A stretch of 64,000 nt of DNA from assembly GCF_004319545.1 (NCBI RefSeq), contig NZ_CP036313.1:3288501-3352500 (forward strand), given 5' to 3'. Origin of the DNA: Desulfobacter hydrogenophilus. GTDB taxonomy: Bacteria; Desulfobacterota; Desulfobacteria; Desulfobacterales; Desulfobacteraceae. Made by a program: the position numbers and the translations under genes. The notes beneath the pieces were generated by a model. That model was not told where the DNA came from and searched no databases. It saw nothing but the letters and a program-made list of their open reading frames with translations. Numbering within the stretch: the first letter of the stretch is position 1; the number at the start of each line of letters is the position of its first letter. This document shows positions 26,861 through 36,833 of this stretch, piece by piece.

Positions 26861-28057
26861 ATGAAAGGCTTTAAATTTGCCGGAATTTGTGCCGGAATTA
26901 AAAAAAATAGATCCATGGATCTTGGCCTGATCTATTCGGAAAAACCTGCTTGTGCAGCAGCATTGTTTACACAAAACCAGGTGGTTGCAGCTCCAGTTAT
27001 TCTTGGCAGAAAAACCATGGAAAAGGGCATGCTCCAGGCAATACTGGTCAATTCAGGGAATGCCAACTGTTTTACCGGTGCACAGGGGATAGCCCATGCA
27101 GAGCAATGCGTTGAACTTGTGGCCAAAGCCCTTAACATTGACCCTGAACATGTATTGGTCTCTTCCACCGGGGTGATCGGTGCGCCCTTGCCCATGGATA
27201 AAATTGAAGCAAAAATTCCAGAAGCTGTAAGAAGTCTTGACGCTTGTACAATTGTCGATTTTGCCGGCGCTATCCTCACCACAGATACCTGCACTAAAAT
27301 GGTGTCCCGCAATGGGACAATTAATCCATCCGCAGGCAATCCATCCGGGGATGAAAAAAGCTTTACCATTATGGGCGTTGCCAAAGGTTCAGGTATGATT
27401 CGGCCGGATATGGCCACCATGCTTTCCTATATACTTACTGATGCGGATATTTCAAGCAGTCTGCTCAAACAGGCACTGACCCATGCCGCGTTTCGTTCTT
27501 TTAACCGGATTACCGTGGACGGGGATACCAGCACCAACGATACCCTTGTCTGTATGGCCAGCGGGGCAGGGACGGCAGTGATCGACAATGATGAATCCCT
27601 TGGGGTATTCCAAGCGGCTTTAGATGAGGTCTGCTATGAGCTTGCTAAAAAGATTGTCAAAGACGGGGAAGGTGCCACAAAGGTTGCCACCATCACGGTC
27701 AAAGGCGCTTTGACCTCTAAGGATGCATTTAAAGCGGCCGAGGCCATTGCTCATTCTCCCCTTGTCAAAACCGCCCTTTATGGCCAGGACCCCAATTGGG
27801 GCAGGATCACTGCGGCGGCAGGAAGATCCGGGGCTACAGTGGACCAGGATAAGATGGATTTGTATTTTGATGATGTCCTGCTGGTTCAAAACGGGCAGTG
27901 GCAGGGTAAAGACGCGGAAAAAAAGGCGGCGGAAGTTATGAAACGGGATGAAATCAACATTGTTCTGGATCTCAATCTCGGAGACGGTCAGGATATGTTT
28001 TTGTTCTGCGATTTCAGTGAAAACTATGTCAAAATCAATGCCGACTACAGATCCTGA
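26861..28057 (+). CDS. argJ: Glutamate N-acetyltransferase / amino-acid N-acetyltransferase
   Basis: Bifunctional ArgJ of arginine synthesis. It transfers the acetyl group from N-acetylornithine to glutamate and may also acetylate glutamate from acetyl-CoA. The precursor self-cleaves before Thr in PDMATMLSYILTDADI to give alpha and beta chains. Other marks are SSTGVIGAPLPMDKIEAKIP, VDGDTSTNDT, KDGEGATKV and GQDPNWGRI. At 398 residues it is full-length. The product starts MKGFKFAGICAGIKK. No other arg gene is nearby. The pseudouridine synthase gene overlaps its 3' end. Confidence 0.96.
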   Translation: MKGFKFAGICAGIKKNRSMDLGLIYSEKPACAAALFTQNQVVAAPVILGRKTMEKGMLQAILVNSGNANCFTGAQGIAHAEQCVELVAKALNIDPEHVLVSSTGVIGAPLPMDKIEAKIPEAVRSLDACTIVDFAGAILTTDTCTKMVSRNGTINPSAGNPSGDEKSFTIMGVAKGSGMIRPDMATMLSYILTDADISSSLLKQALTHAAFRSFNRITVDGDTSTNDTLVCMASGAGTAVIDNDESLGVFQAALDEVCYELAKKIVKDGEGATKVATITVKGALTSKDAFKAAEAIAHSPLVKTALYGQDPNWGRITAAAGRSGATVDQDKMDLYFDDVLLVQNGQWQGKDAEKKAAEVMKRDEINIVLDLNLGDGQDMFLFCDFSENYVKINADYRS

Positions 28058-28769
28058 AACAGTGCAAGGTCTCCGGCTGCAGAAACTTTTAGCCCATAGC
28101 GGGCTTTGTTCGCGCAGAAAGGCAGAGACCCTTATCCTTGACGGCAGGGTGTCAGTGAATGGAATGGTTGTAACAGCACTTGGCACCAAGGCAGATCCGG
28201 CAAAGGATACGGTCTGCCTTGACGGCAAGCCGGTTCACTATACATCGGACAAAACCCGGGAATATACCTATCTTGCCGTAAACAAACCCAAAGGGGTGGT
28301 CACAACCTGCGCCCAGAAAAATGCAAAAATTATTCTGGACCTTGTGCCGGTAAAACAAAGAGTCTATCCCGTGGGACGCTTGGATAAGGATTCCGTGGGG
28401 CTTGTTCTGCTCACCGATGACGGTGACCTGCATAACCGGTTATCCCATCCCTCCCATGACCATGAAAAAGAGTATCTGGTGTTTGCTGTGCGGCCTGTCA
28501 GCGACCAGGATCTGACTGCCATGGCCCAGGGCATGATGATAGACGGAAAAAAAACCCGGCGGGCCAAGGTCCGCAGGGTTTCTGAAAACGGATTTAAAAT
28601 TGTTTTAAAGCAGGGGTTAAACCGCCAGATTCGGAAAATGGTGGGCAAAATCGGCAATCAGGTGACCATGCTCAAACGGATTCGCATGGCCAATATCCGC
28701 CTTGGCAGTCTGCCCCCCGGCAAATGGCGACATCTCACCGGAAAAGAGGTAAAAGGGCTAAGACAATGA
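28026..28769 (+). CDS. Pseudouridine synthase, RsuA/RluB/E/F family
   Basis: Isomerises a specific uridine in rRNA. An N-terminal S4 RNA-binding domain (RLQKLLAHSGLCSRRKAETLILDGRVSVNG) is followed by the catalytic domain with the nucleophile Asp in PVGRLDKDSVGLVLLTDDGDL. LKQGLNRQIRKMVGKIG is the family's C-terminal motif. Target base (16S or 23S) cannot be assigned. The frame extends up to 27948, but that lies deep in argJ. ATG 28026 (MSKSMPTTDPE) or 28038 gives a normal N-terminus with a 20-32 bp overlap. The 3' end overlaps the convergent trpS by 12 bp. Confidence 0.9.
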   Translation: MSKSMPTTDPETVQGLRLQKLLAHSGLCSRRKAETLILDGRVSVNGMVVTALGTKADPAKDTVCLDGKPVHYTSDKTREYTYLAVNKPKGVVTTCAQKNAKIILDLVPVKQRVYPVGRLDKDSVGLVLLTDDGDLHNRLSHPSHDHEKEYLVFAVRPVSDQDLTAMAQGMMIDGKKTRRAKVRRVSENGFKIVLKQGLNRQIRKMVGKIGNQVTMLKRIRMANIRLGSLPPGKWRHLTGKEVKGLRQ

Positions 28770-29768
28770 TTGAATACCAACGCTTTTTCTGACTTTGTCC
28801 AGGAAGGGTACGGAATATTCCCTGGCTCGAAGCGCCCCTTTTTTCAAAATATCTTCAATATCTTTGGGATTGGCCATCAGCTCTTCGTACTGCTGTCTGG
28901 GTTCTTTTAAAATATCATTGATGTATTCAAACAGCTCCTGTTTCATGGTACCCCAGGCAATGCCCTCCCGGTACCGCTGTGCCAGATCTTTTGTCTGTTG
29001 CTCTGTGGCAAAAGCCCGGTAAATTGAAAACAACGTGCAAGTATTGGGATCTTTGGGTTCATACGGCCCCAGGGAATTGGTCTGGATCTTCATGATCATT
29101 TTGCGCAGACGTTTTTCCGTATCAAACAGCGGAATAAAGTTGTTGTAGCTTTTACTCATTTTGCGCCCATCAAGGCCTGAAAGCACTGCTGCCGTTTCAT
29201 CCACAACCACCTCGGGCAGCACAAATAACTCCTTGTAGGTATGATTGAACCTTGCGGCAATATCCCTTGTCATTTCAAGATGCTGAATCTGATCCTTGCC
29301 GACAGGTACCTTGGCCGCATTGAACATGAGTATGTCGGCAGCCATGAGAATGGGATAGGAAAAAAGGCCCATGGTGACGCCTTGGTCCGGATCTTTTCTT
29401 TCCTGTTCCTCGTTTTCCTGGACAGCGGCTTTGTATGCATGGGCCCGGTTCATAAGACCCTTGGCAGTCAAACAGGTTAAAATCCAAGTAAGCTCCGGAA
29501 TTTCAGGAATATCAGACTGCCGGTAAAATATACAATTATTGTAATCCAACCCTAAAGCAATCCAGGCGGCAGCAATTTCGAGGGTGGAAACCTTTCGTTT
29601 TTTCGGATCATGATTTTTTATCAGGGAGTGATAATCTGCCAGAAAGTAATAGGAGGTCAGATCCGAATTTTTGCTGGATTCAACAGCCGGACGAATCGCC
29701 CCCACATAATTGCCAAGATGAGGCGTGCCCGAGGTGGTAATACCGGTTAAGAAGTCTGCGTTTTTCAT
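28758..29768 (-). CDS. trpS: Tryptophanyl-tRNA synthetase
   Basis: Charges tRNA-Trp. It is a class Ic synthetase with the HIGH-type motif TPHLGNYVGAI near residue 15 and KMSKSYNN near residue 205. GKDQIQHLEMTRDIAARFN is also diagnostic. At 336 residues it has the normal bacterial length. AGGAATATAA precedes ATG 29768. It is convergent with the pseudouridine synthase gene and overlaps it by 12 bp, with no room for a separate terminator between them. Confidence 0.97.
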   Translation of the reverse strand: MKNADFLTGITTSGTPHLGNYVGAIRPAVESSKNSDLTSYYFLADYHSLIKNHDPKKRKVSTLEIAAAWIALGLDYNNCIFYRQSDIPEIPELTWILTCLTAKGLMNRAHAYKAAVQENEEQERKDPDQGVTMGLFSYPILMAADILMFNAAKVPVGKDQIQHLEMTRDIAARFNHTYKELFVLPEVVVDETAAVLSGLDGRKMSKSYNNFIPLFDTEKRLRKMIMKIQTNSLGPYEPKDPNTCTLFSIYRAFATEQQTKDLAQRYREGIAWGTMKQELFEYINDILKEPRQQYEELMANPKDIEDILKKGALRAREYSVPFLDKVRKSVGIQSLS

Positions 29769-30024
29769 TTATATTCCTAAATTAATTTAATGTTATGCAA
29801 AAAAAGGGAATTACCAGAATCTTATCTTTTTTTCAAGCCGCGCCTTTTCAATGCAGCCATTCTAAATTGCATGCTGGTAAGAAACTACTGGTGATACAGC
29901 CGGCTGATTCAATGATCAGCAATATAACCAGCGAGTTCATGTCGCAACATATGCCGGTTGTTGTGGGAGAACTCCTCAGTGACGGGGAGCCCAATCCTAA
30001 TTGGTATCGCTGTCAGTATCAAAC

Positions 30025-30460
30025 TCAACCAAACTCATAGATATCGAAAAGCAATAATTGACAATCAATAGATTCAATTGTGATTGATCGCTTCATATCC
30101 ATGCATGGGTCTAAAATTTGCCAAATTCCGCTATCTCCACGAGAAAATGTGTTCCACATTGCAATGATTTTGAAATACAAGAATGTACTCACGAAGTGAA
30201 GGAATAAGCCGATAATGGGTGAATTTTTTTTTCTCGGTCATATGCCTCGGTGCTACCTGAAAGAATCTCTATGATGACCACTGGATTGAGCAATGTTTCC
30301 ACTCCTTTTACCTTTTCCAGTTCAATGCTTCCACAGACAACTACAATGTCAGGGTAAGTGTACTTGTCAATATCATTGACTTTTACTCTCATCCCGGTAA
30401 CGAGGGTGGAAATACCCTTGTTTGGCAATAGAATATTATTCTTACTGTTTTTTATATAGT
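30025..30460 (-). pseudogene. Uma2 family endonuclease (DUF820) remnant
   Basis: The minus strand reads GMRVKVNDIDKYTYPDIVVVCG, then LLNPVVIIEILSGSTEAYDR, which is the Uma2/DUF820 PD-(D/E)XK-like core. At the AAAAAAAA tract near 30225 the frame is lost. The family continuation HYRLIPSLREYILVFQ and then DSGIWQILDP are found in other frames until a stop at 30025-30027. The N-terminal third is missing. At least two frameshifts mark it as inactive. Such genes move often in cyanobacteria and Desulfobacterota. Confidence 0.7.
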
Positions 30461-30488
30461 CCTGAATATATGTTAATTATACTTTCGA

Positions 30489-33185
30489 TCAAATCAGCTT
30501 GTTTTCAAAGGCGTAATGTTTCGCAAATTTAATCTCTTCTTCCATGGTATTCAATTTGCCGTCCAGCTTTTCGTCAATAATTTTATTAAGAATCGTGGTG
30601 TAAACCGGTCCCGGTTTTATACCCACGGATTTAAGATCTTTTCCCCCTATCAATGGTTTAATTTTTCGCTGGTGTGTATAAAAATGAGAGATGGCTTTGC
30701 GCACCGATTCATTTTTCGTCAACGCCAGCATAAACAAAAGGCATTCTGTTTTAAAGTGGATCAGCCACCAGTAAATTTGCTGCGTTGAGACCGGATAGCT
30801 TTTTTCAATCAACCGAATTCTGTGTTCGGACTTAATGCGTTGCTCAATCAGCCGTTCCTTCTCCTTTACAGGAAACATAAGCCGGTCCGCGATCTGAATG
30901 CTCACCGCAAAAGGGTACCCGTGAAGCCAGGCCATGAAGTAAACCGCCCACCTTGGATAAACATCGTCTGCATACAAAAGATCATGCCATGCCAGGGTTT
31001 TGCCCACAGATTCAAATAAGGCACAGGTGGTATCGGTTAATTTCAGATCATGATGAATGACCTTGTCCAGGCCGTAATCAGCCATGGTCTGCACGGCAGG
31101 TAAAGGATTTTCTTCTCCGAAAATTTGTTTGAGTTCCGAAAGCACCCTCAGTCCGCTTAAATTTTTAACAGCACCGACATTTAAGGCGTTTTTAATAAGA
31201 TTAGCGGTCACTTTTCCGATTCTGAACCCAAATCGGTTGGAGAATTTGATGGCCCTGAAAATCCGGGTGGGATCTTCAATAAAGCTTAGATTATGGATAA
31301 TCCGGACAATTTTATCCTTAACATCCCTGACACCGCCAAAATAATCAATGAGCGTGCCAAAGGTTTCCGTGTTCAGGGAAATGGCCAGGGTATTGATGGT
31401 AAAATCCCTTCTGGCAAGGTCCATCTTGATGGATGAGTTTTCCACCACAGGCAGTGCGGCGGGTGTTGCATAATATTCGAGCCGGGCAGATGCCACGTCA
31501 ACCTTAAGTCCGTCCTCAAAAATGATTACTGCGGTGTTAAATTTGCGGTGCTGGTGCAATCTGCAATGATGCAATGAGGCAAAATAACTGGCAAAGGCAA
31601 TACCGTCCCCTTCCACCACCACATCCACATCTTCAATGGGCTGCTCCAGCATCAGGTCCCGGACAAAACCTCCCACCACAAAGACCTCAACACCAAGCGT
31701 GTCTCCGGCATTACCAATGTCGGAAAGCAGGGTGCGTACTCGCTGGTCCAAACGGTGTTTTAAACGATTTCCCACGTATTTTGTCCGGGGTTTCAGGCCG
31801 GAAATATCTGTTTGCTCACTGAGGACAACTTCCCTGTTATGTTCCACCAGAAAATTTAAAAGGTCTGTGCGTGTGATAACGCCGGAAATTATCCGATTTT
31901 CCATTACCGGAACGACCCGCTGTTTTAAATCGATAATTTTTTTTTCAATTTCAGCCAGGTCAGAGGACAGACGGACTCTTTGGCTGCCAGGTTCGAAATA
32001 ATCGACGACAGGCTGATCCCCAAGCTTATGATGTACTATCTTTTCGGCTACATGGCGGGTAATATACCCTAAGTATTCATGTGTTTGTAAATCAAGGACG
32101 AGAAGTGTGTTGATATTGTACCGGATCATTCTTTGCCTGGCATCCAGACACGATTTATCAGCAGTGATGGTGATGGCCGGGCTGGACATTAATTTTTTTG
32201 CCACACGTACGTGCTTAATCTGTTGTTGGATAAGCTCAATCAAGCGCATTTCAACCTGGGGAAGTGTCTGGTTTTCCACCTTGGCGGATGCCGCATAAAA
32301 ATGACCTCCGCCACCAAGAGACCCCAGTATTTTACCTACATCTATCTCATGCAGACGGTTTCGGGCGATGACATGTACTTTGGCCCCCATGAGCACCAGA
32401 GCAAAAAAACAGTCCAGATTTTCCATTCTCACAATTTTTTGTACAATGGAAGCAAGATCCGGAATGTAATTGGATGCTGCAATGGCGGACAGGTGGATCT
32501 GGATGCCGTTGACGGCAACGGTTGTCATTTCATTGATCAATTCATTGAGCCATGTGACCTGCTCGGTCTTCATCTCCTTGACCACAAGGCTTGAAATGGT
32601 GGACAAGCATGCGCCACAGGAAATCAGAAAGCCTGCCTGTTCGAAATCCGCCGGGGTTGTGGAGGCATAGGTAAAATTGCCGGTATCCTCGTAAATTCCA
32701 AGCGCCATCACCGTGGCCTCATCACTGCTGATGTCGATTTTTTTTTCACGCAGAAGTTCACACATGATGGTGGTGGTGGCTCCATAAGGCTTTGACAGGT
32801 CGTAGGTCCCTTGGATTTCGTCAGGAAACGACGGATGGTGATCGTAAATATCAATGATTAGATTCGGTTTCTCCAGGAGCAGTTCGACTCCTGATAGGCG
32901 GTTTTTCTGCCGGGTATCTACAATAACCAGTCGCTGGGTACCGGAGAAGTCAATCCTGGCAGGATCTGCCATATTAAAAAGATATCCCATGGAGTGAACG
33001 AAAAAATCCCTGAGATTTTTTTCCTGGGACCCGGGGAAAATAATTACACTTTCCGGATACAGTTTTTGTGCGGCAAGCATGGCCCCAATGGCATCAAAAT
33101 CAGAATTTATATGGCTGGTTATGACCGTTTTTGGGGAAATCTGTTGTTTTTTTTGGGGCACCGAATAACTCCTGTTGAAATGCAC
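30489..33185 (-). CDS. tRNA nucleotidyltransferase/poly(A) polymerase with DHH and CBS domains
   Basis: An 898-residue multi-domain enzyme. Residues 15-320 form a DHH/DHHA1 phosphoesterase module (TSHINSDFDAIGAMLAAQ, IYDHHPSF, GSLGGGGHFYAAS). A CBS pair covers about 325-460. The C-terminal half is a class II poly(A) polymerase/CCA-type nucleotidyltransferase (VGGFVRDLMLEQPIEDVDVVVEGDG with GG, RD and DxD). Desulfobacterota and Aquifex use such proteins as A-adding halves of a split CCA system, with a separate CC-adding enzyme. It may thus add the last A of tRNA 3' ends. Which nucleotide it prefers is inferred from the family only. Confidence 0.93.
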   Translation of the reverse strand: MHFNRSYSVPQKKQQISPKTVITSHINSDFDAIGAMLAAQKLYPESVIIFPGSQEKNLRDFFVHSMGYLFNMADPARIDFSGTQRLVIVDTRQKNRLSGVELLLEKPNLIIDIYDHHPSFPDEIQGTYDLSKPYGATTTIMCELLREKKIDISSDEATVMALGIYEDTGNFTYASTTPADFEQAGFLISCGACLSTISSLVVKEMKTEQVTWLNELINEMTTVAVNGIQIHLSAIAASNYIPDLASIVQKIVRMENLDCFFALVLMGAKVHVIARNRLHEIDVGKILGSLGGGGHFYAASAKVENQTLPQVEMRLIELIQQQIKHVRVAKKLMSSPAITITADKSCLDARQRMIRYNINTLLVLDLQTHEYLGYITRHVAEKIVHHKLGDQPVVDYFEPGSQRVRLSSDLAEIEKKIIDLKQRVVPVMENRIISGVITRTDLLNFLVEHNREVVLSEQTDISGLKPRTKYVGNRLKHRLDQRVRTLLSDIGNAGDTLGVEVFVVGGFVRDLMLEQPIEDVDVVVEGDGIAFASYFASLHHCRLHQHRKFNTAVIIFEDGLKVDVASARLEYYATPAALPVVENSSIKMDLARRDFTINTLAISLNTETFGTLIDYFGGVRDVKDKIVRIIHNLSFIEDPTRIFRAIKFSNRFGFRIGKVTANLIKNALNVGAVKNLSGLRVLSELKQIFGEENPLPAVQTMADYGLDKVIHHDLKLTDTTCALFESVGKTLAWHDLLYADDVYPRWAVYFMAWLHGYPFAVSIQIADRLMFPVKEKERLIEQRIKSEHRIRLIEKSYPVSTQQIYWWLIHFKTECLLFMLALTKNESVRKAISHFYTHQRKIKPLIGGKDLKSVGIKPGPVYTTILNKIIDEKLDGKLNTMEEEIKFAKHYAFENKLI

Positions 33186-33307
33186 TTTGCAAATTTATAT
33201 AGTATATCTGTATTGAATTTACAATGTTCTGACAAACCCCGGGTTTACATCGCAAAATAATGGCCGGCATTGGACGGCCACTATCTTAAAAATATGAAGG
33301 AATAATC

Positions 33308-34519
33308 ATGGCAGTCATTTACGAGTGGAAAGGAAAGAACCCCAAAGGCAGAACTATCAAAGGGGAGATGGAAGCTGAAACACCGGAACAGGTAAGAACC
33401 AGCCTGGAACGTCGCAAAATAACCCCGACAAGGGTCAGGAAAAAGCCAAAAGATCTGTTTGAAAATGTCTCATTTCTTGCGCCGAAAGTAACAGACAGTG
33501 ACGTCATTATTTTCGCACGACAGTTTTCCACCATGATTGATGCGGGTCTGCCACTTCTGCAATGCTTGGATATTTTGTATTCCCAGCAGGAAAATCCTAC
33601 ATTTAAAAAGCAGCTTAAGCATATTAAAGAGTCTGTTGAATCCGGAGAGACCTTTGCCGATGCACTGAAAAAATATCCTAAAACCTTTAACGAACTTTTT
33701 GTCAATATGATCTCCGCCGGGGAGGCTGGCGGTATTCTTGATGTCATTTTACAGCGTTTGGCAGCCTATGCCGAAAAAATGGCAAAACTCAAAAAGCAGG
33801 TCAAAGGAGCCATGACCTATCCGGGCATTACCTTGGCTGTGGCAATTATTGTGGTGGGCGTTATTCTTGTCTTTGTTATACCGGTGTTTGAAAAAATGTT
33901 TGCTGACATGGGCTCGGCGCTGCCCATTCCCACCCAGATGGTTGTGACGCTAAGTAATTTTGTGGTGGGGCATATAATCTGGATGATCCTGGGATTGATT
34001 GGTGCAGTTTTTCTTTTCAGGCAAACGTATAAATCTAAAAAGGGACGAATTTTTCTTGATAGCATGTTTTTACGTCTGCCCGTCATTGGCATTTTGATCC
34101 GAAAGGTAGCCGTGGCAAAATTTACCCGTACCACATCTACCATGATGTCATCCGGGGTATCTATTCTTGACGCCCTGGATATTGTGGGCAAAACCTCCGG
34201 CAATAAAATCATTGAATTCGCCATATCAGATGTCAAAATCGGCATTTCAGAGGGCCGGTCCATGGCAGACCCTCTGCTGGAGAGCGGGGTGTTTCCATCC
34301 ATGGTCTGCTCAATGATCGCAGTGGGTGAATCCACAGGTGCTTTGGATGTAATGATGACCAAAATAGCAGATTTTTATGATGATGAGGTGGACCAGGCCG
34401 TAAAAAATCTGACGGACATGATCGAGCCTTTTATGCTTGTATTTTTAGGTGTTGTGGTTGGTGGTCTTGTTATTGCCATGTATTTGCCGATTTTCTCAAT
34501 GGCCAGTGCCGTTGGATAG
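33308..34519 (+). CDS. pilC: Type IV pilus inner-membrane platform protein PilC
   Basis: A 403-residue polytopic platform protein of type IV pilus/type II secretion machines. It has two T2SSF domains (FARQFSTMIDAGLPLLQCLDIL and FTRTTSTMMSSGVSILDALDI) and three main membrane spans. A cytoplasmic N-terminus YEWKGKNPKGRTIKGEMEA is typical of PilC. AAGGAATAATC precedes ATG 33308. pilB and pilT are not adjacent. pilS overlaps its 3' end. Confidence 0.95.
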   Translation: MAVIYEWKGKNPKGRTIKGEMEAETPEQVRTSLERRKITPTRVRKKPKDLFENVSFLAPKVTDSDVIIFARQFSTMIDAGLPLLQCLDILYSQQENPTFKKQLKHIKESVESGETFADALKKYPKTFNELFVNMISAGEAGGILDVILQRLAAYAEKMAKLKKQVKGAMTYPGITLAVAIIVVGVILVFVIPVFEKMFADMGSALPIPTQMVVTLSNFVVGHIIWMILGLIGAVFLFRQTYKSKKGRIFLDSMFLRLPVIGILIRKVAVAKFTRTTSTMMSSGVSILDALDIVGKTSGNKIIEFAISDVKIGISEGRSMADPLLESGVFPSMVCSMIAVGESTGALDVMMTKIADFYDDEVDQAVKNLTDMIEPFMLVFLGVVVGGLVIAMYLPIFSMASAVG

Positions 34520-35807
34520 CCCGGATTTTTCATTTCGACGGACCCGGGACCTGTTTGTTCAGATCAAGTGGGTTGTCCTTGCCAGGGCTGTCTTCGCCCT
34601 GATACTGATATTTTCCACCCTTTTTTTTTCCGATACCGACTTGTCTGGCCAAAGGGATCCATCCTTTTTGTCCCTGTACAAAATTTCCGGCACCATCCTT
34701 GGGCTGTCTTTGGTTTATTTTACCTGGCTTTGCCAAAAAAAATACCTGTCCGTCCTTGCCTATACCCAGATAATTTTCGATACCTTTATTGTCACAGCCA
34801 TTGTTTTTGTCACCGGCGGCTACCATAGTATTTTCACATTTTTATATCTTCTGGTCATCATCTATGCCGCTATGCTGCTGCTTGCCCGGGGCAGCTTTTC
34901 AGTGGCTTTGGCATCAAGTATTCAATATGGTTTTCTCATTGAGCTTGAGTATCTTAAAATCATTGCCCCTTTGTCGGAGAACCAACCCCTTGCCCTGGTG
35001 GTGGACCAGCACCATATTCTGTACCGGATTGTGATCATTATTTCAGCCTGTTTTGCCACGGCAGCGTTAAGCGGCATCCTCTCCCTGCAGCTTAAATCAG
35101 CCAGAAAAGATCTTAAAATCGCCCAGGAACATTTAAAACGTGTGGAAAAAATGGCGGCTGTGGATGAAATGGTGTCAGGCATTGCCCATGAGATTAAAAA
35201 TCCTTTGGCTTCTTTGTCCGGCTCCATACAGATGTTAAGAGAAGAAATGGCACCAACAGGTGAAAATGATAAATTGATGCAGATTGTTTTAAGGGAAACG
35301 GATCGCCTAAAACAGATCGTGACCGATATTAGACTGATTTCAAAACCCGGCCGGACCAACGCAGAATTGATTGATCTGGCCAAGGCAATTGATGATGTAA
35401 AAATTTTGTTTGACAATACACCGGACTGGCATGGCCGAATAAATATTGTTACCCAGCTTGAAAGGGATCTGCATGTGTACATGGATGCGGTTCATTTGCA
35501 GCAGATTTTATGGAATTTGATTAAAAACGCAGCTGAATCCATTGACGGGAAAGGAAAAATTACAATATCCCTGTATTCGCCTCGACACAAACGTATTTAC
35601 TTGACCATTCGAGACACAGGCCTGGGTATTGACAAAAAAAATGCGCCTCATGTTTTTGACCCGTTTTACACTACTAAAAGGGATGGGACAGGGCTTGGAC
35701 TTTCAATTATCCACCGGATTGTTGATACTTATGACGGCATGATTGATTTTGAATCCATTCCCGGGAAAGGCACGGTTTTTACACTGATCTTTGAAAATCC
35801 CGATTGA
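34506..35807 (+). CDS. pilS: PilS-like sensor histidine kinase
   Basis: A membrane sensor kinase. Four to six hydrophobic helices occupy residues 20-200 (VVLARAVFALILIFSTLFF, ISGTILGLSLVYFTWL, FIVTAIVFVTGGYH, IFTFLYLLVIIYAAMLLLA). A short coiled coil, HisKA with IAHEIKNPLASLSGSIQM, and a complete HATPase (NLIKNAAESI, IRDTGLGI, GTGLGLSII) follow. In Pseudomonas and Geobacter PilS controls pilin transcription through PilR. GTG 34506 (VPLDSPDFSFRRTRD) is preferred over the far-upstream frame start at 34449, giving a 14-bp overlap with pilC. The expected pilR does not follow; a mobile element does. Confidence 0.9.
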   Translation: MPLDSPDFSFRRTRDLFVQIKWVVLARAVFALILIFSTLFFSDTDLSGQRDPSFLSLYKISGTILGLSLVYFTWLCQKKYLSVLAYTQIIFDTFIVTAIVFVTGGYHSIFTFLYLLVIIYAAMLLLARGSFSVALASSIQYGFLIELEYLKIIAPLSENQPLALVVDQHHILYRIVIIISACFATAALSGILSLQLKSARKDLKIAQEHLKRVEKMAAVDEMVSGIAHEIKNPLASLSGSIQMLREEMAPTGENDKLMQIVLRETDRLKQIVTDIRLISKPGRTNAELIDLAKAIDDVKILFDNTPDWHGRINIVTQLERDLHVYMDAVHLQQILWNLIKNAAESIDGKGKITISLYSPRHKRIYLTIRDTGLGIDKKNAPHVFDPFYTTKRDGTGLGLSIIHRIVDTYDGMIDFESIPGKGTVFTLIFENPD

Positions 35808-35963
35808 TGCAAGGCATTTGAATTGGGATTATTCAGCGTAAGGATCGCAGATGAAATAAAGTAAACAATATTGCGGCGCTAAGTCTGTATAAAATTAAAA
35901 AATTAATCATAATTCACATTTCAGGGCTTTTTCGATAACGTGCTATTATTAAGGAACTTTATT

Positions 35964-36210
35964 CCTCCCCATTCGCTTATTTTGAAATCAGAAAAGCCAA
36001 TTTATAATCATGGGGAGTCATTATTTGCCTAAAAAAAGACAATCCTGAATAATTTTAGTTTTTAATTCTTATATGGTTTGTTTTTTGCATATAAAAATTA
36101 TGATTTTGCATTCCAAATATGACATAATTTTTCTGAGCAAGAGTATTATAACACAATATATTGTGTGTAAAAATTAACAAAACACTAAAAAAAATAAGCG
36201 AATGGGGAGG
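35964..36210. mobile_element. MITE-like element with 20-bp perfect terminal inverted repeats
   Basis: CCTCCCCATTCGCTTATTTT at 35964-35983 is repeated in exact inverse at 36191-36210. The 247-bp unit is AT-rich, has no convincing gene and contains a 16-bp palindrome ACACAATATATTGTGT at 36151-36166. It lies between pilS and an IS91-type transposase remnant that starts 5 bp after it. No clear target duplication is seen. Confidence 0.6.
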
Positions 36211-36215
36211 TGTTA

Positions 36216-36833
36216 TGGAAGAAATATCCCAAAGGGCTTGTTGCAAATGTCAGTAAAGGGAGTGTACCTGAGGCCTGTCGCGGATTGGCAGGGTATTTAG
36301 CCAAGTATGTGGCGTCTCCTCCGATAGCAGTTAGACGGATAGTCAATTACGATGGGCAGTCCGTCGGGTATTGATATAAAGACCACCGAACTAAGTCTAA
36401 AAAATTCGAAAAAGTAGATGTGTATACGTTTATTGGTCGGATGGTTCAGCACATTATGCCGAAAGGTTTCCAAAGAGTAAGATATTATGGTTTGGAGGCG
36501 ACTCGAACATATAAGAAGTGGTCAGCGGTGATTCAGAAAGGGATAAAGCGAATAGGCAGAATAGTCAAAGGAGCTTATCAAATAGTCAAGCGTAAAAATT
36601 ATCGGGAAAGATATCAGGAGATCAGTGGGATAGACCCCATGAGGTGTCAATATTGCGAGAACGTCATGGAATTGATGTCGATATGGCATCCCAAGTACGG
36701 TGAGCTGTATGATATCTTTTCGACTTTAGAGGAAGTGAAAATTGAGCAAGAAAAAATTGATAGAGGGGGAGGACATTCCGTTTGGCCCCCCTCCGGAGGA
36801 GTACAGCTATCGTTGTTCCCATTGCCATTGTGA
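36216..36833 (+). pseudogene. IS91-family transposase remnant
   Basis: The frame reads WKKYPKGLVANVSKGSVPEA, then GLAGYLAKYVASPPIAVRRI, and after an in-frame TGA (at the Trp of GYW) YKDHRTKSKKFEKVDVYTFI and GRMVQHIMPKGFQRVRYYG. It ends with a CQYC-type zinc motif. This is the C-terminal half of an IS91/IS801-like transposase of the HUH rolling-circle class. The N-terminal part, including the HUH motif, is absent. Truncation begins right at the end of the 247-bp inverted-repeat element. The nonsense codon TGA in place of TGG confirms decay. Confidence 0.85.

Noticed and set aside
29795..30040. Plus-strand 81-residue open frame beside trpS
   Set aside because: Overlaps the end of the Uma2 remnant on the other strand, has no recognisable domain and no clear ribosome site; likely chance.
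36055..36246. Minus-strand 63-residue frame inside the 247-bp element
   Set aside because: AT-rich chance frame crossing the element's end; a transposase would be far longer.
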